DNA from: Thermoplasmatota archaeon
GTDB lineage: Bacteria > Pseudomonadota > Gammaproteobacteria > Burkholderiales > Thiobacillaceae
Direction: 5' to 3'
DNA length: 11,508 nt
Assembly (NCBI GenBank): GCA_023475455.1
Contig: JAMCVR010000032.1
Location: 1-11,508, forward strand
The notes beneath the pieces are model-generated. The model was not told the origin of the DNA. It saw only the letters and a list, made by a program, of their open reading frames with translations, and searched no databases. The translations under genes and the position numbers were made by a program. Position 1 is the first letter of the stretch; every line of letters starts with the position of its first letter. Shown piece after piece: positions 1-6,033 of the stretch.

Positions 1-10
1 TGGTCGGTGC

Positions 11-178
11 GGCGGTCGATCGGGCGCTGGCGTTTGCCGTGGCGGGTAACGGTGGGTTTCACCCACCCTACGATGATGCGCGGGTGCGTAGGGTGGGCGC
101 AGCCCACGCGGTACGGCGGTCGATCGGGCGCTGGCGTTTGCCGTGGCGGGTAAAGGCGGGTGCAGCCCGCGCGGGCTT
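11..178. repeat. REP-like inverted repeat pairs upstream of the LuxR gene
   Basis: GTGGGTTTCACCCACCCTAC at 52-71 is the inverted form of a GTAG-headed hairpin. A direct-orientation element begins with GTAG at 88 and has stem GTGGGC, loop GCA, stem GCCCAC. A stretch of about 40 bases (GGCGGTCGATCGGGCGCTGG and following) occurs at 11 and again at 115, so the period is 104 bp. A GC-rich variant hairpin (GCGGGTGCAGCCCGC) follows at about 157-171. These elements match the core of the array at 1144-1660 but have a different spacer. The short ORFs here are repeat-encoded and are not considered genes. The array probably continues left of the window. Confidence 0.75.
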
Positions 179-262
179 TATCGGCGCCTTGCCGCCGGCG
201 TCAGAAAACCTTCATACCGCTGTCATTGCGTGCGCCTATGCTCGCTGCCAACAGGGGGCTCC

Positions 263-1093
263 ATGCATCACGCAAACGAACTGACCGACGAGGAGTGCGG
301 CCATCTGGCGCGCATCCTGCTCGCTTCGCGCCGGGTCATGCTGCGCCACCATTTTTTCAGCTGGGCGCATGGCCCGGTGCAGGCGCTCATTCCGCACGAA
401 ATCCTGCTGTGCGGCGTGGCGGACGAGAGCGGCTATCTGCTGCACGAGCGCTTCACCGCCTGCCGCTACTTCAGGGACGTTCATTACCACCGCGTCATCC
501 ATCCCGGCGACGGCCTGATCAACCAGCTGGCGCAGGAATGGCAGGCCTTCGGCGAGCCGCGCCTGATCGCGGCGCAGCACGACGATCCGGGCGGCTGGAA
601 CGCCCGCCTCACCGACCTCGAACTGAAGAACGTCGCCTTCCACGGCATGGGCTGGATCAACGGCCAGATCAAGGGCTATGCCAGTTTCTCGCGCGTGCGG
701 GCGCCGTTCGACGGCCGCCTGGCGCTCTACATCGACATCCTGCTGCCGCCCCTGCTCGCCACCCTGGCGCGCGTGCTGGCCAACGAGGCGCGCACCCGCG
801 CCAACAGCAGCCGCCCCATCGACCTTGTCACCGCGCGCCGCCCCATCAGCCTCGTCACCGTGCGCGAAGCCGAAGTGCTGGCCTGGGTGCGCGACGGCAA
901 GACCAACGACGAAATCGCCGCCATCATCGGCCTGTCGAAGCTCACCGTCAAAAACCACCTGCGCAACGTCATGAAGAAACTGAACGTCCACACCCGCGGC
1001 CAGGCCATCGCCAAGGCCATCGCGCTGGGGTTTCTGCGCGTGCAGAGCGTCCGCGGCGACGCGGAGGAAGCGGTCGAGGAGCCGTCCGGATAG
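263..1093 (+). CDS. epsA: LuxR-type transcriptional regulator, EpsA-like
   Basis: A 276-residue protein. The C-terminal part (about residues 195-260) is a LuxR/GerE helix-turn-helix, with the typical order VREAEVLAWVRDGKTNDEIA, then GLSKLTVKNHLRNVMKKLNV. The N-terminal 190 residues are not a receiver domain. The segment HFFSWAHGPVQALIPHEILL resembles the sensor region of the EpsA family, regulators found near exopolysaccharide and exosortase/PEP-CTERM loci in betaproteobacteria; this assignment is from memory of the family and is the less certain part. The frame is open upstream to 143, but that part is REP-like sequence. ATG 263 follows a purine-rich AGGGGG (253-258) and starts where protein-like sequence begins. 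The gene sits between two REP-like arrays and could control the PEP-CTERM genes downstream; that link is inferred. A generic LuxR-family regulator is the alternative. Confidence 0.8.
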   Translation: MHHANELTDEECGHLARILLASRRVMLRHHFFSWAHGPVQALIPHEILLCGVADESGYLLHERFTACRYFRDVHYHRVIHPGDGLINQLAQEWQAFGEPRLIAAQHDDPGGWNARLTDLELKNVAFHGMGWINGQIKGYASFSRVRAPFDGRLALYIDILLPPLLATLARVLANEARTRANSSRPIDLVTARRPISLVTVREAEVLAWVRDGKTNDEIAAIIGLSKLTVKNHLRNVMKKLNVHTRGQAIAKAIALGFLRVQSVRGDAEEAVEEPSG

Positions 1094-1143
1094 CCGCCGC
1101 CCGGGACGTCACGGGTTGCAAGCCATCCGGATCAATTCGCAGG

Positions 1144-1660
1144 GTGCAGGGTGGGCAAAGCCCACGCGGTGCGATCGCATGGCAGACGCTGGCGCCGATC
1201 GAAGCCGCGCAACGGTGGGTTTCACCCACCCTACGGCCGGCGCGAAGGTGGGTAGGGTGGGCAAAGCCCACGCGGTGCGGTCGCATGGCTGGCGCAGTTG
1301 CCGATCGAAGCCGCGCAACGGTGGGTTTCACCCACCCTACGGCCGTCGCGAAGGTGGTAGGGTGGGCAAAGCCCACGCGGTGCGGTCGCTGGCAGACGCT
1401 GGCGTCGATCGAAGCCGCGCAACGGTGGGTTTCACCCACCCTACGGCCAGCGCGAAGGTGCGTAGGGTGGGCAAAGCCCACGCGGTGCGGTCGCATGGCA
1501 GGCGCAGTTGCCGATCGAAGCCGCGCAACGGTGGGTTTCACCCACCCTACGGGCCGGCGCGAAGGTGGGTAGGGTGGGCAAAGCCCACGCGGTGCGGTCG
1601 CATGGCAAACGCTGGCGTCGATCGAAGCCGCGCAACGGCGGGGTTTACCCGCCCTGCGGA
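1144..1660. repeat. REP/BIME-like tandem array, five ~106-bp units
   Basis: Each unit has a forward element, GTAGGGTGGGCAAAGCCCAC (heads at 1147 as GCAG, then 1252, 1357, 1462, 1569), and an inverted element, GTGGGTTTCACCCACCCTAC (1215, 1321, 1425, 1531, and a degenerate GC-richer one at about 1637-1659). Each element is a hairpin headed by GTAG, the layout of RAYT-associated REP sequences, and the two face each other as in a BIME. Spacing is 105-107 bp. The spacer after each forward element alternates between ACGCTGGCG type (units 1, 3, 5) and GCGCAGTTGCC type (units 2, 4), so the higher-order unit is about 211 bp. The array is open in several frames on both strands because of its composition; those ORFs are not treated as genes. 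No RAYT transposase gene is in the window. Confidence 0.85.
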
Positions 1661-1705
1661 AGCTGAAACCCTGAAGCCCGCGCAGCGTGGGTGCTCCGAT
1701 CCCAC

Positions 1706-1729
1706 ATGAGCCGTTCGGCTCATTTTTTT
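1706..1729 (+). terminator. rho-independent terminator after the repeat array
   Basis: Stem ATGAGCCG (1706-1713), a 2-4 nt TT/GTTC turn, stem CGGCTCAT (1716-1723), then a run of seven T to 1729. A smaller GTGGG/CCCAC hairpin (1687-1705) abuts it upstream. It would end + strand transcripts from the LuxR gene that run through the array, and would insulate the PEP-CTERM gene at 1895. Confidence 0.8.
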
Positions 1730-1748
1730 CCTCTCCACCTCTCCATCG

Positions 1749-1761
1749 CTTGTCATACAAG
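1749..1761. promoter_or_regulatory. short palindrome upstream of the first PEP-CTERM gene
   Basis: CTTGT-CAT-ACAAG is a perfect 5-bp inverted repeat with a 3-base centre, 134 bp upstream of the ATG at 1895 and just after the terminator. It lies in the interval where a promoter for the 1895 gene is expected, and TTGTCA within it could serve as a -35 element, but no convincing -10 at proper spacing is seen. It could be an operator; it could equally be chance. Confidence 0.25.
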
Positions 1762-1894
1762 CCCTCTAAAGTGAGCCTGTCCGCAGCTATGGCGGGCTCG
1801 ATTTCCGGTTGACCTGCGCTGCACCGGCAGGCCTTCCCCGCAGGGGGGCGGAAAGCTTCATCACTTTCTGGGTCTTTTTAAAGAGGAGCACTAC

Positions 1895-2698
1895 ATGAAA
1901 CTCAAACTCATCGCACTTGCGGCCATGCTGGCCGCGGGTTCCGCCAACGCCACCATCCAGGACGGCTCCGCCGGCAACGGCGAACTGTTCATGACCGTTC
2001 TGGACAGCGTCGGCCTGAAGTCCTACACCCTGGACCTCAACCTGACCATGAACGACTTCCTGGCCGGCATCGCCGTGTCCGGCAAGTCGTACAACTACAC
2101 CGCCGACGCCAACATGGCCAGCTTCCTGTCCATGGTCGCGCCGGCCGACAAATCCGGCCTGGTGTTCGCCATCGGCGCCATGGACACCGTCGGCGCCACC
2201 GCCACCGACTACCACCGCTACATCTCCACCGCCAGCGCGATCGACCTGAACAACACGGTGACCAACGCCAACCTCAAGCAACTTGGCAGTAGCGGCGCAA
2301 CATTCCTGGGCAACACCAACGGCCTGATCGGCAACGCGGATTCCCTCATCGTCACCGACTCCTCATTGGTCGCCTACGCCGGCAGCGCCCAGTGGGGCAG
2401 CAACTGGGGTACCTCAGCCAACTTCACCAGCACCGGCCTGACCGATACCGATGAGATCGTGGAAGCCACTGATCTGGGCATGTACTTCCTGCGCCAGGCC
2501 CCTGGCGGTGCCTTCGCCGACCGTCTCAAGCCGTCCAGCTACGCGGCCATCCTGCAGGACGGCAACCAGGTTTATGCCAACCTGAGCACTAACGGCAATC
2601 TGATGATCGCCGCCGTGCCCGAGGCCGAAACCTACGCCATGATGCTCGCCGGCCTCGGCCTGGTCGGTTTCATGGTCGCGCGTCGCCGCCAGGCTTGA
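1895..2698 (+). CDS. PEP-CTERM sorting domain protein, function unknown
   Basis: A 267-residue secreted protein. Residues 1-19 form a signal peptide (MKLKLIALAAMLAAGSANA). The C-terminus is a PEP-CTERM sorting signal with the motif VPEAETYAM, a hydrophobic stretch (LAGLGLVGFMVA) and a final RRRQA cluster; the second proline of canonical PEP is replaced by alanine. Such signals are recognised and cut by an exosortase (EpsH/Xrt family) in the inner membrane, after which the protein is released to the surface or the extracellular matrix. The body is rich in Ala, Thr, Asn, Ser and Gly, with no enzyme motif that I recognise. The start is supported by AGAGGAG at 1882-1888, six bases before the ATG. 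A 125-bp gap with hairpins separates it from the PstS-like gene, so the two may be co-transcribed. No exosortase is visible in the window. Confidence 0.9.
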   Translation: MKLKLIALAAMLAAGSANATIQDGSAGNGELFMTVLDSVGLKSYTLDLNLTMNDFLAGIAVSGKSYNYTADANMASFLSMVAPADKSGLVFAIGAMDTVGATATDYHRYISTASAIDLNNTVTNANLKQLGSSGATFLGNTNGLIGNADSLIVTDSSLVAYAGSAQWGSNWGTSANFTSTGLTDTDEIVEATDLGMYFLRQAPGGAFADRLKPSSYAAILQDGNQVYANLSTNGNLMIAAVPEAETYAMMLAGLGLVGFMVARRRQA

Positions 2699-2716
2699 TG
2701 CATTGACGCGCTATCG

Positions 2717-2742
2717 GCCCAGGTGTGTCTTGTTGCCTGGGC
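2717..2742 (+). other. intergenic hairpin without T-run
   Basis: GCCCAGG (2717-2723) pairs with CCTGGGC (2736-2742) around a 12-base loop, 19 bp after the stop of the PEP-CTERM gene. There is no U-tract, so it is more likely an mRNA 3'-end stabiliser or a rho-independent-like relic than a strong terminator. Confidence 0.4.
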
Positions 2743-2773
2743 GGGTAGCGCGCGCAAGGAACGTACCTATCCG

Positions 2774-2795
2774 TTTGCCGGCTGCCGCCGGCAAA
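2774..2795 (+). promoter_or_regulatory. leader hairpin just upstream of the PstS-like gene
   Basis: TTTGCCGG (2774-2781) pairs perfectly with CCGGCAAA (2788-2795) around the loop CTGCCG. It ends 18 bases before the GGAG ribosome-binding site (2814-2817) of the gene at 2824. Placement suggests a 5'-leader structure that could affect mRNA stability or translation; no function is shown. Confidence 0.4.
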
Positions 2796-2823
2796 TCACT
2801 GACTGCTTAATCTGGAGAATCAA

Positions 2824-4347
2824 ATGAAACTGAAGCACATCACCCTGGCCGTGGCCGCCGCCCTGGCCGCCCCCTCCGCCTTCGCCAACATCGCTCCCGA
2901 GACCGTTCCCGGCGTGGTGAAGATCGTCCTCTCCGGCGCCACCGCCCCCGATGGCTTCGTCGAGAGCTCGGTGAAGGAAATGCTGGAACCCGCCAGCATC
3001 AAGACCTACCGCGACAACGCCTACGCCACCTTGGCCTTCCAGCACCGCGCCTGGTTCGGCAACGCCAAGGCCGGCATCCCCGGCGTGGCCGCCGGCACCC
3101 CCATCCTGTTCGTCAAGCGTTCCAAGGGCGGCTCGGTCATTGGCGTCGACCCGGTGGCGCGCGCCTCGCGCATCGAGTCGCTGGACTTCTCCGCCTGCAC
3201 CACCGGCGGGGCTGTCGCCAAGGACGGCGGCACGGTGTACGACTACTTCTGCCCGACCAAGGGCCTGGATCCCGACAGCCCCGACTTCGCCAACCCCGCG
3301 CTGAACAACGGCGTGGTGAGCGACTTCGGCGTTTCCGACGTGTCGCCGGCCCTGTTCAAGGCGCCCTACAACGTGGAATTCGGCCAGAATGAACTCGCTG
3401 TCGCCGAAGTGGCCAAGCTGACCATCAAGCCGGTCAACACCGTGATCATGGGCATCGTCGCCACCGACGACGTGCCGCTGTCTACCGCGATCAACCGTGC
3501 CGACTACGGCAACATGCTGATGGGCAACATCCAGGACTGGACCCAGATCGACGCCAGCCTGACCGGCAACACCCAGGTGGTGGCCTGCCGCCGCGTCAAC
3601 GGCTCCGGCACCCAGGCCAGCTACAACTGGTTCTTCAACAACTTCCCCTGCGAGTCCGCCTTCAATGGCCAGCAGGCGCCGACCAGCATGTATGCCGACA
3701 ACGCCAGCGGCATCGTCAGCGGTTCCGGCACCGAGGCCGATCCGTACGTGATCGACCCGACCGCCGGCTACACCGTGGTCAACAACTCCACTTCCGGCGA
3801 CGTGGCCAACTGCCTGAAGAACGCCCAGGCTCACACCGACCACAAGATCAAGGCCGACAACGGCAAATGGTATGTGACCAGGTTCGGCAACTCGGTTGAT
3901 CCGTTCAAGGCCATCGCCGTGCTCTCCGCCGACAGCTACGGCAAGGAGAACGGCTGGACCTACCGCAACATCTACGGCGCCGGCAGCTTCGCGCCCGCCA
4001 CCCAGACCGCTTCCGCCGGCGCCACCGGCATCGCCCCGTCCAAGGCCAACCTGCTGACCGGCGCTTGGGAGCTTGCGGTGGAACTGACCATGCAGTACCG
4101 CAACGCCAACGTGACCAACGTCCAGGGCGACACCATTTCGGCCCTGACTGGAGTGAAGAAGGCCTTTGCGGATGAGCTGATCAAGCGTTCGGGCGACCCC
4201 GCCAAGATTGACCTGAACGCCAAGAAGCAGGTCTACGCCGCGCTGCCCGACTACTACGACCCCACCGCCGGCGGCGTCTTCACGGCTCATACCGCGCTGG
4301 GCAGCCACCAGGGCAACATGTGCAAGCCGATGGTGCGCAAGTACTGA
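2824..4347 (+). CDS. secreted PstS-like substrate-binding protein
   Basis: A 507-residue protein. Signal peptide at residues 1-21 (ends APSAFA, then NIAPE); no lipobox cysteine, so it should be soluble in the periplasm or secreted. Two places recall phosphate-binding PstS-type proteins (type 2 periplasmic binding fold): KIVLSGATAPDGF near residue 33 of the precursor and RRVNGSGTQASYNWFF at about 256-271, comparable to the phosphate-loop GSGT of PstS. Six cysteines in the mature part could form disulfides. No transporter permease or ATPase genes are nearby, so an uptake role is not supported; extracellular binding is an alternative. GGAG at 2814-2817 lies six bases before the ATG. The gene is followed by a strong terminator. 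Its last 183 codons (from 3796) and the downstream region are duplicated, but the gene itself is intact. Confidence 0.75.
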   Translation: MKLKHITLAVAAALAAPSAFANIAPETVPGVVKIVLSGATAPDGFVESSVKEMLEPASIKTYRDNAYATLAFQHRAWFGNAKAGIPGVAAGTPILFVKRSKGGSVIGVDPVARASRIESLDFSACTTGGAVAKDGGTVYDYFCPTKGLDPDSPDFANPALNNGVVSDFGVSDVSPALFKAPYNVEFGQNELAVAEVAKLTIKPVNTVIMGIVATDDVPLSTAINRADYGNMLMGNIQDWTQIDASLTGNTQVVACRRVNGSGTQASYNWFFNNFPCESAFNGQQAPTSMYADNASGIVSGSGTEADPYVIDPTAGYTVVNNSTSGDVANCLKNAQAHTDHKIKADNGKWYVTRFGNSVDPFKAIAVLSADSYGKENGWTYRNIYGAGSFAPATQTASAGATGIAPSKANLLTGAWELAVELTMQYRNANVTNVQGDTISALTGVKKAFADELIKRSGDPAKIDLNAKKQVYAALPDYYDPTAGGVFTAHTALGSHQGNMCKPMVRKY

Positions 4348-4407
4348 TCACCTGGTTGGCCGTCGGGTTTAAGCCCGCGGGCGGTGCAATGCCGCCTGTT
4401 TGAACAC

Positions 4408-4438
4408 CCACTCCCCGCTTGGCGGGGAGTGGCTTTTT
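4408..4438 (+). terminator. rho-independent terminator after the PstS-like gene (copy 1)
   Basis: An 11-bp perfect stem CCACTCCCCGC / GCGGGGAGTGG with a TTG loop (4408-4432), followed by CTTTTTG. It lies 60 bp after the stop at 4347 and upstream of the TpsB-type start at 4522. This strongly argues against the longer ORF start at 4384, which would place the terminator inside a coding region. Confidence 0.9.
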
Positions 4439-4451
4439 GTAAGGGAGCCTT

Positions 4452-4482
4452 GCGCCATCGGCTTTTTGGGAGCCGACGGCGC
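4452..4482 (+). other. long leader hairpin upstream of the TpsB-type start (copy 1)
   Basis: GCGCCATCGGCT pairs with AGCCGACGGCGC with one A-C mismatch and a TTTTGGG loop. It falls between the terminator and the ATG at 4522. A weak GGGTTTT follows, so it could be a second terminator-like element or a leader structure. Confidence 0.5.
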
Positions 4483-4521
4483 AGGGTTTTCTGCTTTGCT
4501 TGTTGCCGATTGCTTATTTCG

Positions 4522-5859
4522 ATGCGCGCTTTCCTCACCGTCCTGTTTCATTTTCTGCCGCTTTCCGCCGCCTTCCTGTTTGCATCCGCACATGCCGCGG
4601 ACGACGGCCGCTTCGATCTGTTCGAAATCCGGGTGGAAGGCAATACGGTTTTGCCGGCGCTGCTGATCGAGCGGGCGGTTTATCCCAGCCTGGGCGAAAA
4701 AAAGGGCATCCAGGACGTGGAAGCCGCGCGCGCCGCGCTGGAAAAGCTCTATCAGGACAATGGCTATCTCACCGTGCTGGTCGATATCCCGGAGCAGGAA
4801 GTGAAGAACGGCGTGGTGCGCCTGCGGGTGACGGAAGGCCGGGTGGAACGCCTGCGGGTGACCGGCTCGCGCTATTTCAGCCTGGGCCGCATCCGGGAAA
4901 AGACGCCGGACCTGGCCGAGGGCAGCGTGCCGTATTTTCCCGACGTGCAGAAGCAGCTGGCGGCGGTGAATCGGGGCGGCGACCGCCGGGTGACGCCGGT
5001 GCTGCGCCCCGGGCGTTCGCCGGGCAAGGTGGAGGTGGACCTGAAGGTGGACGACCGCTTGCCGCTGCACGGCAGCGTGGAGCTGAACGACCGCTATTCC
5101 GCCAATACCACCCGCACCCGCCTGAACGCCAACATGCGCTACGACAACCTGTGGCAGCGCGAGCACAGCCTGTCGCTCGGCGTGCAGACCGCGCCCCAGG
5201 AACCCGCCGAAAGCACGGTGTTTTCCGCCACCTATGTCTGGCCCACGGACAAGGGCAACTACCTGGCGGCCTACGGGGTGATTTCCGAAAGCGACGTGGC
5301 CGCCCTGGGCGACGTGGCCAACTGCCTGAAGAACGCCCAGGCTCACACCGACCACAAGATCAAGGCCGACAACGGCAAATGGTATGTGACCAGGTTCGGC
5401 AACTCGGTTGATCCGTTCAAGGCCATCGCCGTGCTCTCCGCCGACAGCTACGGCAAGGAGAACGGCTGGACCTACCGCAACATCTACGGCGCCGGCAGCT
5501 TCGCGCCCGCCACCCAGACCGCTTCCGCCGGCGCCACCGGCATCGCCCCGTCCAAGGCCAACCTGCTGACCGGCGCTTGGGAGCTTGCGGTGGAACTGAC
5601 CATGCAGTACCGCAACGCCAACGTGACCAACGTCCAGGGCGACACCATTTCGGCCCTGACTGGAGTGAAGAAGGCCTTTGCGGATGAGCTGATCAAGCGT
5701 TCGGGCGACCCCGCCAAGATTGACCTGAACGCCAAGAAGCAGGTCTACGCCGCGCTGCCCGACTACTACGACCCCACCGCCGGCGGCGTCTTCACGGCTC
5801 ATACCGCGCTGGGCAGCCACCAGGGCAACATGTGCAAGCCGATGGTGCGCAAGTACTGA
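4522..5859 (+). pseudogene. chimeric ORF: TpsB N-terminus fused to PstS-like C-terminus
   Basis: A 445-codon ORF made by the 1512-bp tandem duplication. Residues 1-262 equal the start of the intact TpsB at 6034: signal peptide, POTRA region and the first strands leading into the barrel. Residues 263-445 equal residues 325-507 of the PstS-like protein, ending MVRKY. The join falls on a shared Gly-Asp-Val (GGCGACGTG), so the frame is kept. The product would lack nearly all of the TpsB beta-barrel, including the VRGY loop, and would lack the N-terminal lobe of the binding protein, so a normal function of either parent is unlikely. It would still have a signal peptide and POTRA region and could reach the periplasm. 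It may be a neutral by-product, a real novel fusion, or an assembly artefact. ATG 4522 is used because upstream sequence holds a terminator. Confidence 0.75.
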
Positions 5860-5919
5860 TCACCTGGTTGGCCGTCGGGTTTAAGCCCGCGGGCGGTGCA
5901 ATGCCGCCTGTTTGAACAC

Positions 5920-5950
5920 CCACTCCCCGCTTGGCGGGGAGTGGCTTTTT
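5920..5950 (+). terminator. rho-independent terminator upstream of tpsB (copy 2)
   Basis: Same perfect 11-bp stem, TTG loop and CTTTTTG tail as at 4408. It would end transcripts from the chimera, so tpsB at 6034 needs either read-through or a promoter in the 84 bp between 5950 and 6034. I cannot identify a clear -35/-10 pair there. Confidence 0.9.
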
Positions 5951-5963
5951 GTAAGGGAGCCTT

Positions 5964-5994
5964 GCGCCATCGGCTTTTTGGGAGCCGACGGCGC
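5964..5994 (+). other. long leader hairpin upstream of tpsB (copy 2)
   Basis: Duplicate of the 4452 hairpin: 12-bp stem with one mismatch and a seven-base loop, ending 39 bases before the tpsB ATG. Either a second terminator-like structure or a 5'-UTR structure. Confidence 0.5.
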
Positions 5995-6033
5995 AGGGTT
6001 TTCTGCTTTGCTTGTTGCCGATTGCTTATTTCG

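Larger units (their letters stand above)
3796..5307 (+). repeat. 1512-bp tandem duplication, copy 1
   Basis: Contains the 3' third of the PstS-like gene, the terminator, the leader hairpin, and the first 262 codons of tpsB. It is directly followed by a second copy at 5308-6819. I found no difference between the copies. GGCGACGTG occurs at 3796, 5308 and 6820, so the exact join is ambiguous within these nine bases. The nine bases encode part of Gly-Asp-Val in both parent genes in the same frame. Confidence 0.95.

Noticed and set aside
39..284. Short ORF at the left edge
   Set aside because: It consists mostly of the REP-like repeat and overlaps the start of the LuxR gene; no ribosome-binding site or protein-like features.
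1144..1660. CRISPR array
   Set aside because: The period is about 106 bp with palindromic elements in both orientations, and the intervening sequences are themselves repeated, not unique. No cas genes are present.
1116..1709. Repeat-encoded ORFs across the array on both strands, up to 470 codons
   Set aside because: They are open only because of repeat composition, overlap each other in several frames, and translate to recurring low-complexity peptides such as VGWAKPTRCG with no convincing start.
1785..1894. Sigma-54 promoter upstream of the PEP-CTERM gene
   Set aside because: Some PEP-CTERM genes are controlled by RpoN, but I could not find a GG-N10-GC pair of the TGGCAC/TTGC type at proper spacing here or before 2824.
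5896..6033. Upstream extension of TpsB to ATG 5896 (and 4384 for the chimera)
   Set aside because: The extra 46 residues are encoded across a perfect 11-bp terminator stem and would put an Arg/Cys-rich segment before an evident signal peptide starting at 6034.
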